From the NCBI RefSeq assembly GCF_017591425.1, contig NW_024466607.1, positions 7,696,501 to 7,760,500 on the forward strand: a stretch of DNA of 64,000 nt, read 5' to 3'. The translations under genes were made by a program, and so were the position numbers. The notes below the pieces were generated by a model that saw nothing but the letters and a program-made list of their open reading frames with translations, was not told where the DNA came from and searched no databases. Numbering within the stretch: position 1 is the first letter of the stretch; each line of letters begins with the position of its first letter. The stretch comes from Ochotona curzoniae. Taxonomy: Eukaryota > Chordata > Mammalia > Lagomorpha > Ochotonidae. Shown here piece by piece: positions 46,590 through 57,200 of the stretch.

Positions 46590-46823
46590 AATTTGTGTTT
46601 CTCCTTCCCTCTGTAAATCTGCCTTTCCAATAAAAATAAATAAATCTTTTAAAACACAAAAAACTGCGGTATCAAGCCCAGAGAGAGGCTCTTGGTCCTT
46701 GGCTTCGTCCCAGCCCAGCCCGGGCGTCTGCAGCCATCTGTGGAATGAACCAAGGGATTCGACACCTCCTTCTCTGTTTCTCCCCCTCTCTCTGTCACTC
46801 TAACTTTAAAATAAATAAAGCAA
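46590..46823 (+). mobile_element. Two SINE 3' fragments in tandem
   Basis: 46590-46645 is a clean tail (CTGCCTTTCCAATAAAAAT). 46675-46823 is a second, diverged 3' half ending CTTTAAAATAAATAAAGC. Confidence 0.7.
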
Positions 46824-47758
46824 TTTTTTTATTGTGGTATATTATAAATAATCACATTTAATAATTACTACTTTCAACACAAAAATATTCTATTTATAAT
46901 AAGATTCTTCCAAAGATCATTGTGAATTTTAAATATATGGATGGAAATAATACATTTTCCAGTTTTAAGAATATAGCTTTTTTTAAAAACTGGAAAATCT
47001 AAGCTTATTATTTTTTTAGTATGTTAGTTACATTTTCAAGTAACATGTTCAGTATTTTTTTTCTTTAATTCCTAGCCAGCTTTTCAGGTAAAGCATCTCT
47101 GAATTTAAAGGAATGCAACTATTGTTAATTTGAAGAACTAAGCAAACACACAGGGGCGTTTTACATGTACTTTCTCTACTTACAGTGCATGCCAGTCATT
47201 CTTGTTTGAAAAAGGAAGGCAAATTCAAGGTAATATGATAAGCATCTTCTTTTAATCCTGCCAAACTCTCTGACTCACACACACCCTTGTATGGCGATGA
47301 AGTGGTGGGAAAATGCACAGCCTGGCCAGCCGCCCGTGGCAGGCCCCGCGCTGGGAAAGCAAGCGCTGCAGGCAGCCGACAAACTCTGCGGCTTGGAATC
47401 AAAGGGTTCAGCCTGAAACTGGACTTCTGGTATTTCTAGTATTTGGATGCTATAGTAATAAAACGGTCTTCACTGGGTTGTGCAGAGATGAACTGAGGTA
47501 ACACGTAGGAAGGCCCCAAGCACAGGGCTTAGTGTGTAGGTTGCCCAAAGGCTTGCTTCCTTGGAACTGACTCTCCTTGGCGAGGTGCAAGGATTACACA
47601 GGGTGATGTATGTGAAAACAAATGTCAGTTATAATTAGAACGGGTGACAGTGCCCTGAGTCCAAGGCCAACATCGTATCTGTCTATGGGGTTGGGAGTGT
47701 CTGTGATGGGATACTACTCCCCAAACACTGTATTTCTTAACCTTTTAAAAAATGTTCA
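46824..47758. other. Unique, AT-rich then mixed block
   Basis: It includes a perfect 13-bp inverted repeat at 46954-46966/46986-46998. No gene recognised. Confidence 0.5.
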
Positions 47759-48085
47759 GGGACTGGCGCGGTGGCGCAGTGGTTAAGGTCCTTGCTTTGC
47801 ACGCCCCAGGATCCCATATGGGCTCCGGTTCTAATCCTGGCAGCTCCACTTCCCATCCAGCTCCCTGCTTGTGGCCTGGGAAAGCAGTGGAGGATGGCCC
47901 AAAGCCTTGGGACCCTGCACCCGCATGGGAGACAGTAAAAAGCTCCTGGCCCCTGGGTTCGGATTAGCTTGACTGGGTCCCAGCCATTGCTACCATTTGG
48001 GGAATGGACCAGCAGCTTGATCTTTCTATCTCCTCTTTGTGAATCTGATCTGCCTTTCCAACAAACAATAAATAAATCTTTAAAG
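47759..48085 (+). mobile_element. C-SINE
   Basis: GGGACTGGCGCGGTGGCGCA head, GGGCTCCGGTTCTAATCCTG, tail CAACAAACAATAAATAAATC. Confidence 0.93.
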
Positions 48086-48754
48086 AAATTGTGCACAATC
48101 TCGGGTTGTGACTGCAACTCAGACTGCTTCCTTGCTTGCAAATTTACCCAGAATGCTTTGTGGCTCACCTCATTCTGAGTGAAAACGAAATCTAAGGCTA
48201 ATGTAAACCAGCATCTTATGCTATCTTTCCCCCCTGATGTCCACTCTGCGTCGTCCCAGGGCACAAACACTAAGTTTCTAGTCGCTGCCATTGTTTGTGC
48301 AGCACTACCTGTGGAGCCCAGCTCTTAGGCTCTGTGCCTTCCTCACCCAGGCCCCAGCTGCTGCACACGCCACTTCCAAACTGAGCCACGGTACATCCCT
48401 GAAAACAGTTTTTGAATGAAAAAGCAAACTTACCCCAAGTGGCTGAACTCATGATGACTCCCAAGTACAAGGGCTGCCACAAACTTCACACTCCCCCCGC
48501 CCCACCCCGGGGAGACAATCCAAGTGTGTCCTTACACGGGACACAAGGGTGACAGGGACGCGGGTGCTGGAGCCAGCTTCTGCTGCTGCTGCGTAGGTGC
48601 CTTAGCAGGAAGCCGGATCAGAAGCAGAGCAGCTGAGGCCGAAATGGCATTCCAAGTAGCAGCTGAAGCTCCCTAACACGCCGCACCAGCGTGTCCGCAC
48701 CTCAGGGACTTTCAGCTACAATGTTCATCAACCTCAACAGAACTGGAAGAATTG
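48086..48754. other. Unique block with SINE remnant
   Basis: 48510-48680 looks like a decayed antisense SINE (CAGGGACGCGGGTGCTGGAG). The rest is unassigned. Confidence 0.45.
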
Positions 48755-49045
48755 CTCAGTTATTTATTTAAAAAGCAGGCAGTGAGACAGATAAACTGAG
48801 ATCTCCTAGCCACTGGTTTGCTACTCAAATGCCTGCAACTGACAGATCTGGAACACATGCAGCCAGAACAGGGAACTCGTTCCAGGTGTCTCACATGGGT
48901 GACAAGGTCTTAAGGACTTGAGTCATCATCTTTTGCCTCCTAGGGTGTATGTGAGCAGGGAGCTCAGGTCAGGAGCTGAGCCAGGATTCAAACCCAGGCA
49001 TCCTGTGATGTGGGATCTTAGTGCTTATGTCAGATGTCTGCCCCC
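48755..49045 (-). mobile_element. Diverged C-SINE
   Basis: GTTATTTATTTAAAAAGCAGG, CAGGTGTCTCACATGGGTGAC, GGATTCAAACCCAGGCATCC. Confidence 0.72.
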
Positions 49046-49627
49046 AACCCAATGTTTACTGTGTCCAAGTGTAATGATTTGTGTAAGAAATACTGCTAAG
49101 CAGGATGGCAGTGGGGGTACAGGTCTAGAGACTTCCTCACTGACCCTCCCTGTGGGTGCATGAGCTTGTCCTTAGGCATTGGTCAGCTGGTGGGTGGAGA
49201 TATCCTAAACCCTTTCTACTCATTGTCACCAGATTCCGGTGACTCATCAATAGCTGTTCTGCCATGCCACCCCTCCCGGAGGGCGGGGAGAGTCCTCCTG
49301 TGGTGACAGACAAGCCACCCTCAGTGACCGGAAGGCCAGCTCCTAGTCACACACTTAGAAGAGCAGGGTGGATTGGGAACCCAGGGTCTGTCTCAGCTTT
49401 CTCGCTGCACATCCTACCCTCACCTGTCTGCGCAGACAGCCATTCCAAGCTGGATGCTATCTTGTATCTTTTTTTTTTTTTCCAGAAAACCTTATGGGGT
49501 GGGGAGCCTTTTTTCTGCCAAAGGTCTTTTAGATATTTACAGTATCTTTCATGAGCCATACATATTTATTCACTTAAAGATTATCCTGCTATAGATTTCT
49601 TGAAGACGTTTAAAGATGTACTCCTTT
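49046..49627. other. Unique intergenic block
   Basis: No gene or repeat family recognised. Confidence 0.5.
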
Positions 49628-49945
49628 TATTTTTAAGATTTATTTATTTTTATTGTAAAGTCAGATATGTAGAGAGGAGAGAAAGACGATCTTCCATCTG
49701 ATGATTTAATCCCCAAGTGACCGCAACAGTCGGTGCTGCGCCGATCTGAAGCCAGGAGAATCTTCCTCCAGGTCTCCCACGCGGGTGCAGGGTCTCAAGG
49801 CTTTGGGACATCCTCCACTGCTTTCCCAGGCCACAAGCAGGGAGCTGGATAGGAAGTGGGGCTGCTGGGATTAGAACCGGAGCCCATATGGGAGCTTAGC
49901 ATGTGCAAGGCGAGGACTTAAGCTGTTAGGCTTCTGCGCCAGGCC
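49628..49945 (-). mobile_element. C-SINE
   Basis: AAGATTTATTTATTTTTATTG, head AAGCTGTTAGGCTTCTGCGCC. Confidence 0.92.
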
Positions 49946-50200
49946 CAAGGTTTATTTATTTTCAAGGCAGAGTGTTAGACAGAAGAGACAGAAGGAGACA
50001 TACATTCACTTGCTAATTTACTCCTTCAAATGACCACAATGGCCACACCTAGACCACATCAAAGTCAGCAGCCAAGAGCTTCCACCAGGTCTCCCATGTG
50101 AGTGCAGGGCTCAAGTCCTTGGATCATTTTCCACTTGTTGCCAAGGTACATCAGATGTGGAGCACCCAAGAACTACACTGGCAGCCACAATGCCAGCCCC
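49946..50200 (-). mobile_element. Diverged C-SINE, abutting the previous copy
   Basis: AAGGTTTATTTATTTTCAAGG, CACCAGGTCTCCCATGTGAG. Confidence 0.75.
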
Positions 50201-50839
50201 TGACTGGTTGACTTTTGGGCCTTTCCAATGGTTACCTTACAGGAACAGATTGAATGATCTTTCAAGATGGACATTCCCCACTCACAGTAAATGACCAAAC
50301 TGAAGGAGCTTCTTCTTTCTTTACTAAAAAGAATACATCTGGAGTTGCCCAGGCCAGGGCCGATATCTGGCCATTTGCTCATTCAAGGAACATGACCTGT
50401 GCACTGTGTAAGTGACTGTGTGCCAGATACTGGAAGATGATGGAACAGCAGGGTGATGTTCAGGGTGAACCTGACAGGCCTCAGGTACCCGGATGTAAGG
50501 GCAAACACTACTCTGAGTACTTCTGCGAGGATGTTTCTGGATGAGACCAAAATTCAGATAAAGCAGATTGGGCTTTCCTAATGTTGTGCGCCTCAACCCA
50601 TCCGGTTCAGAGAAGCCTCGCGGTGTCTAATAACCAACCCAAGATGGTCATCTTTAGAAAAAGGAAGTTAGAGTCCATGTGACATCATCCACACTCACTA
50701 ACTGGCAGAAAGCGTGCTGAGTCACATCAAATGAGATGGGCTGTGTGCCCGTGGTGGGGGTACAACGCTGTGGCGACACTTCGGGAAGACAAGAGGCATT
50801 ATCAGGGTGAACGTTCCAGCTAACGTCCCTCCGAGAGGC

Positions 50840-51060
50840 AACTCTGAAGACAGGTGCGAGAATGTTCACAGCAACAATTATTTTTGTAACCAAAAAAACT
50901 CCTCTGAAAACAGCATGATGCCTAGCAATAACAAAAGTGATTAAATATATTGTGGTATATTTGCACTGGGATATTATACAATAATGACAAAAACATAACA
51001 CTGAGTATAGCAAGCCCTAGAATACTGCCTATGGTATGATACCATTTTTATCATGTTTCT
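50840..51060 (+). mobile_element. Old L1 3'-end remnant
   Basis: AATATATTGTGGTATATTTGC and GGGATATTATACAATAATGAC follow the L1M 3' pattern. No coding capacity. Confidence 0.5.
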
Positions 51061-51139
51061 CCTTCTCTCATCTGTTTGTCCTTCTCTTTCTTTGTAAATA
51101 TGCATTTCCAATGAAAATAAATGAATAAAAAAAAGATGC

Positions 51140-51355
51140 CATATCGTATGTCAGAGTGCCTGAGTTGGGTATCTAATTCTCATTTGAATACCCCTAGTCC
51201 CAGCTTCCTGTTAGTGTAGACCCCGGGAGGGTGTCCAAGTACCTGGCTTCCAGCTTTGACCCAGCCCAGTCCTGGCTGTTGTGGGCATTTGGGCAGTAAA
51301 GCAGTAGGTAAAAACTCTCTCAAAATTGAAATAAGTAAATAAGCAAATAACAATA
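51140..51355 (+). mobile_element. Very diverged SINE
   Basis: CCCAGCTTCCTGTTAGTGTAG, GCATTTGGGCAGTAAAGCAG, tail AAGTAAATAAGCAAATAAC. Confidence 0.5.
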
Positions 51356-51721
51356 ACGATAGTGGCCATCATTGCAGCGCTGTAGCTTCAGCTGCTGTCT
51401 GTGACGCGGATATGCCACATGAGTTCAAGTCCTGGCTACTCCGTTTGCCATCCACTAGCATCAGGTAATAGCAAATACTCAATGGATTCGGAAGGAACAT
51501 GTGGTTTCAAAAGCGGATGTAACTATTGCAAGGGGAGGACTCCCAATGCTACAGCTGCTCCTAAAGGGGGTTCCACCTGGGCCTTCCTGTCAGGTGCAGG
51601 GAAGTTCCGGGCAGGCTCCTGTACTGACACTGCCCTGGGCCAGTGCGGAAAGCACAGAACTCCTGGCCTCTCTCTTCCTACCCCAGGTTTCTCAGAAACG
51701 ACGGGTGAATAGTGAGAGAGA

Positions 51722-52062
51722 AGGCCCAGTGCAGTGGCCTAGCAGCTAAAGTCCTCGCCTTGAACGCACCAGGATCCCATATGGGCGCTGGTGCTAATCC
51801 CAGCAGCTCCACTTCCCATCCAGCTCCCTGCTTGTGCCCTGGGAAAGTAGTGGAGGACAGCCCAAAGCCTTGGGACCCTGCAACTGCGTGGGAGACCTGG
51901 CGGAGGTTCCTGGCTCCTGGCTTCAGACCGGCACAGTAACGGCCGTTGTAGTCACTTGGGGGAGTGAATCATTCGATGGAAGATCTTCCTCTCTATCTCT
52001 CCTCCTCTCTGCATCTCTGACTTTAATATAAAAACTAAATCTGTTAAAAAAAAAAAAAAAGG
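51722..52062 (+). mobile_element. C-SINE
   Basis: AGGCCCAGTGCAGTGGCCTA head, GGGCGCTGGTGCTAATCCC, ends in a 15-A run. Confidence 0.93.
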
Positions 52063-52650
52063 AAGGAAAGAAAGAGTGAACTGGCGCCACCTGGAGGGCA
52101 AGAGGGGACATTCTCAGAACAGGCCGCAGTTCTATAGCTTGGGATTAGGAAAATGTCTTAAACGCGATCTATCTCCATCACTCAAAAAAATGTGCCTTTG
52201 CAGCTGGGAGCGATCACCTCTCTGCCTTCTCTCTCCTTTTCCCAAACACAGGAGAAAAGAGAACAGAAGGAAACTTGAAAAGCATTTGTCCCACCCGCCT
52301 GCCCCCATGCCTGGACACTCCCCCACCCTAATTAATCAGTGGTTCTCACCGGCATGCACTCTTGTCAACATAAAAAATATACCATTTTTAAAAATCAAAT
52401 CAAATCAATAAATTTAAGCCGGAAGGAAATTTGCCTGTGAATTTTTGGTTGTTGTTAATACAAAGAGGACAGATTTTATGCTTATGCAAATAGTTGAAAA
52501 TTTACACATAGCGCAGGAAGTAACAGGTCCTTTGGATCCTTTTCCAGGTCTTCCCCCAACAGCAACACATCGCAAAACTATAGTACACAGACCAACAGGA
52601 TAGAATCAGGAAGTCAGAAATAAATCTATATGTTTATGGTCAATTGATTT
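52063..52650. other. Unique intergenic block
   Basis: Nothing recognised beyond AT-rich sequence at the right. Confidence 0.5.
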
Positions 52651-52974
52651 TCTTTTTTTTTTTTAAGATTTATTTATTTTTTTATTGGAAAGGCAGATAT
52701 ACAGAAAGGAAAATCCTCCACCCATTGATTCACTCCCCAAGTGACCGGAAAGGCCGGTGCTGTGCCAATCCGAAGCCAGAAGCCAGGAACTTTCTCCAGG
52801 TCTCCCACACAGGTGCAGGGTCCCAAGGCTTTTGGGTCGTCCTCGACTGCCTTCCCAGGCTACAAGCAGGGAGCTGGATGGGAAGTGGGGCTGCTGGGAT
52901 TAGAACCAGCGCCATATGGGATCCCGGGGCGTTCAAGGCGAGGACTTTAGCTGCTAGGCCACTGTGCCGGTCCT
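52651..52974 (-). mobile_element. C-SINE
   Basis: AAGATTTATTTATTTTTTTA, head TTAGCTGCTAGGCCACTGTG. Confidence 0.93.
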
Positions 52975-53719
52975 ACTCATACTTTTTTTAACCGTGAAGA
53001 TTCTGACTTCATTTTCATTTTGAACACACTTGTACCTTACTTTTCTCTTTCAATATTCTGACTCATCTTAGGAATTTAAACTTTGCAGCCTACTGCATCA
53101 GAATTCTCCCTTGGAAAGGGTGCGGTGTATTTCATCTCTATTTCACCGCTGGTTCATGACATCACTGCAAACTGCCAACTTTCTTCTTTGGGGCTTCTTC
53201 CCGACCATGGGGGTGGCGTCACTGGACGGGAGACCTGCTGCCCCCTTCCTAGCCTCCCTCAGCCTGGACCCCACAGACACCCACTCACGACCCCCGCCCC
53301 ATCTCGCTGCCACTCTCACCGTGTCCACCTGGGTCTCCCCGCGCTCTTGGGGTTTCTTTCCCCTCAGTGCCAGCGCCATTCGCTGCTTTGGGGTGCTCTG
53401 TGCTGACCCTGGCCTCACAAGTATCAGTCCGGGTGGGCTGTGGGTGTGTTTCCCCTGCCATGTCCTCCTCACCGTCCGGGGCTGGACGGCACTGCTGGCC
53501 TGTAGACACGCTGAGGATTCAAAGGGCAACAGTGCAGTTGCGTGACCATCAGATCCCTTAAAATGAAGGAAGAACAGAACCATCGGCACCAGCAGCAGAT
53601 GGCACAGGGGAAGGACAGCCCCGAATTACAGCATCAATGTCAGACATTCGCTCAATCCAGCAAGGACCTGACAAGTCCTGGGTGCCAGCATTAGTCACTG
53701 CAATGCATAAAAATAAAGG
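52975..53719. other. Upstream flank of the COPG1 promoter
   Basis: Unique sequence, rising GC content, several overlapping chance frames. No repeat seen. Confidence 0.5.
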
Positions 53720-54250
53720 GTGTTAGATGGCGATTCCGGCCAGGGAGGGAAGTCTGTCAGGAGTGGCCAGGGAGGCCTCGCGGGGGACACTCACGGGGCC
53801 ACACCTCACATCTGGAGACCCCCGTTTAAGCGCGGTGAGGGCGCCAGCCCGCCGGACCGAAGCCAGCCAAGTCCGCCCTTGGCGAGGACGGGGTTAAAGG
53901 CGACCCGGGCTGCGGCGGCCCGGAGGTGCGCAGGCGCAGACCGCGGAATGCGCCTGCGCGGTCTGCCGGACGACGTGGCCCGCCCGGAGCCCGGAAGTGG
54001 TCCGTGTGGAGCGGCCGCCGGACCCTGGCTGCACACCCAGCGCGTCCGACTTTTCGCTGCTTCGTGGCGACTGTCCCGGCATCACCATGTTGAAGAAATT
54101 CGACAAGAAGGACGAGGAATCGGGTGAGGTAGCCTCGGCAGAGGGACCCTCCCCGGGGTTCCCTCCGGGCCTGGGTCCTTCCTGAGCCCCAAAGGGGGAC
54201 GCGATCCACTGAAGGTCGAGGGGCCTGCAGTGGGTCAGCTCTCCGGACCC
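53720..54250 (+). promoter_or_regulatory. COPG1: COPG1 CpG island and promoter
   Basis: GC- and CpG-rich. A near-palindromic NRF1-type pair, TGCGCAGGCGCA (53927-53938) and TGCGCCTGCGCG (53949-53960), with a 10-bp spacer, lies about 130-160 bp before the ATG. CCGGAAGTG (ETS type) is at 53991-53999. No TATA box seen. The start of transcription is probably between about 54000 and 54050, which is inferred. Confidence 0.78.
54087..54123 (+). CDS. COPG1: COPG1 exon 1, coding part
   Basis: Residues 1-12 ([12 protein letters not shown]) plus one base. The ATG context is CATCACCATGT, with A at -3. Donor GTGAGG. Confidence 0.96.
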
Positions 54251-57200
54251 CGAGCATCTTCTGGTGTTCTCACTCCCGGCCCGCGCGCGCAGGCTTGAGC
54301 CGCGATCCCTGGGTCGGCTTGGCCAGGTGCGGCCCCTCCGCGGGCCTCGGGGTCCCCGTGGGCCAGACGAAGGAGTCGGGCAGACGCTCTGTTCTTGGAA
54401 ATGGCCAGGGCGTCGTTGGGGCTGGCGTAACTGTGCAGGGCCCCTGTATCCTGGCCCTGTGGTTCATTTTTATTCTACTGAGAGTATTGCACCTGTGCTG
54501 AACGGCGGGGCACGAGGGGCCTGTGGTGGGGCCTGAGCTGGGGATGTCAGAGCCGTAGCAGGCAGAGTGGAGGAGACAGCATCACACCTGTAATTAGTTC
54601 CGGGTGCCTCGCGCTGTGGGGGATCCGGGGCTGTAGGGACTCAGTGAAGTTGCATGAATGAGAGACACAGAGGGATTCCCCGGGGCCTGCTGGCTGGCTG
54701 CCTGGAGGAGAACCCTCTTGGCCGTGGACAGGTTGTACAGCTTTCAGGGCCAGTGCTGAGGCTCGGGGACCCTGCGTGGGCACTAATGGGCACATCTTCC
54801 GGTCTCTAGGCGGCGGCTCCAACCCCTTCCAGCATCTGGAGAAGAGTGCGGTGCTGCAAGAGGCAAGTGCCATGCGCTGCTCTCCGTGTCTGCCATGAGG
54901 GTCCGGTGGGCAGCGGGCGGCGCGCTCCACACCCTGCTTTGAAGAGTAGTGTCCCCTGAAAGACAGGAAGGCTTGCACCCCGGGGCGGGTCGTGATGCTC
55001 ACGCTTTTGTTCTTGTTCATTTCTAGAAGTTAACCATGTGTAGCACAGTGCCTCCCTCATATATTACTTTAAAGTTTTATTTTCATTAGAAAGGCAGATT
55101 TTACAGAGAAGGAAAGAAAGATCTTGCACCTGCTGGTTCACTCCCCAAATGTCTGCTATGGCCAGAGCTGATCTTATCCGAAGCCAGGAGCTGCTTCTGG
55201 CTCTCCCACATGGGTGCAGGGTCCCAAAGCTTTGGACCTCCACCACTTTCCCAGGCCACATACAGGGAGCTGGATGGGAAGTAGACAACGGGACACTAAT
55301 CGGCATCTGTATGGGATCCACACGCTTGAAGGTGGAGGATTAGCCAGTTGAGCCATTGCACTGGCTCCCTCCCTAACTAATATTAAAGGAAGATTTGAGG
55401 AATTAGTATCGAATGAGTTAGGAAAACCACCTTCTTCCCATAAGAGGATGAGGTTGTCTAGCTACATGATATTTCTTGGCCTTGGGACTTCTCCAGCCTC
55501 GGCTCCTGGGGTGGATGTCGGGAGGGGAGCAGCCTGGCTGGAAGGTGATCTCCATGCTTGCTTCTTCTTAGGCCCGCGTATTTAACGAAACTCCCATCAA
55601 CCCTCGGAAATGCGCCCACATCCTCACCAAGATTCTTTATCTCATAAACCAGGTAATGGGGTGAGGCTTGGGGGAGGGGCACATGGCTGGTCATTACCCT
55701 TCTGCCCTTGGACAGCCTGTATGTGGTTGTAGCATTGTGGCCCGCGGCCCTGCTCTCGGAGGTGCAGAGTCTGACTTGGTCGTGCTCCCCGTGGGGAAGT
55801 CTCTAACGGTCTCAGGACCCGGCCCGGGCTGATGGGGCAGGACGTTCCGTGTGTCCCTTTATTCCAAGCTGAGATTTATATACTTACTGACTCGAACAGA
55901 ATGACAGTGACAGAAACCTTCCATCGCTGGGCATTCCCCAAGTGCTGCTGTAGCCAGGGCTGAGCCCGGCTGACAGCAGGAGGAGCCAGGAATTCCATCA
56001 GGATCTCCCACATGGGTGACACCTTAGCAGGGAACTGGATTGGAAGCAGAGAAGCCCAATCTTGAACCTATACTCTAATATGGAATGCTGATGTTGCCAG
56101 CAGCTTAACCCACTGTACCACCATGCCAGCCCCTGAGCCTTTTTTTTTTTAAGATTTATTTATTTTTATCACAAAAAAGAAGGAAGACAGAGATCTTTCT
56201 TCCAATTATTTACTCTCCAAGCAGCTGCAACAGTGAGAGCTGAGCCAGTCTGAAGCCAGGAGCTTCTACCTGGGGGTCCCACAAGCGTGCAGGGTCCCAA
56301 GGCTTTGGGCTGTCCTTGGCTGCCTTCCCAGGCCACATGATATTTCCCAGGCCACAAGCAGGGAGCTGGATGGGAAATGGGGTTCCTAGAATATGAACCA
56401 GAGCCCATGTAGGATTCTGACGTGTGCAAGGCGAGGACTTTAGCTGCTAGGCTACCGCGCTGGGCCCTAGCCTTTTGTTTTGATTTTCACAGGGCGAACA
56501 CCTGGGGACCACCGAAGCCACCGAAGCCTTTTTTGCCATGACCAAACTCTTTCAATCCAATGATGTAAGTGCCTGAAACCCTGCTTTCCTGGAGAGCTGG
56601 CAGTGGAATGGGGGGTGGGAAAGCCAAGGGAAACTGGCCACGTGTGTCAGTGTGAGGTACGTCTGTGTGGACTGAAGGGTTCCTCCGTTTCACTGAACTG
56701 GGACTACGAGGGCTTCTCCCCTCCCGTTTCCAGCCCACACTCCGTCGGATGTGCTACTTGACCATCAAGGAGATGTCCTGCATCGCAGAAGACGTCATCA
56801 TCGTGACGAGCAGGTGAGTCCTGGGGATGCCGGCGCTGCCCCGATGGCTTCCCCTCAGAGTGGCCGTTTTCCTCAGCTGTGTGGCCAGTGGGATTTTCGT
56901 GTATGGAATGCCGGTTGCCCTTTCCTGTTCTGTCTCCCTCACCCTTCAGTCAGTCTGACCCCCTCGTGGCTGCCTCCCCAGGGAGCCTGCTCGCCTTTAG
57001 CTCCCTGCCCAAGTTCGGACACAAGTCTTCCCTTGTTTACCCTTATCAACAGAACCAGCCTGGCGCTCTCACCAGAACCTCAGTGGGTGCAAAGAGAACA
57101 CTAGAAAGCTATCTGTAGATGGCGCGAGAGTTGTGGGAGCAGGCTTGCGTCCCAAGTAGGTTTCTGTGTCAAGCTGCATGACTGAGTGTGGCCACTGCCC

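Noticed and set aside
47737..48291. 184-codon minus-strand frame
   Set aside because: Most of it is the reverse strand of a C-SINE (47759-48085), whose reverse frames often stay open and give the same peptide-like text across the window.
53720..54127. 135-codon plus-strand frame containing the COPG1 promoter
   Set aside because: It runs out of frame over the COPG1 start and is driven by GC content. The ATG at 54087 gives the known N-terminus.
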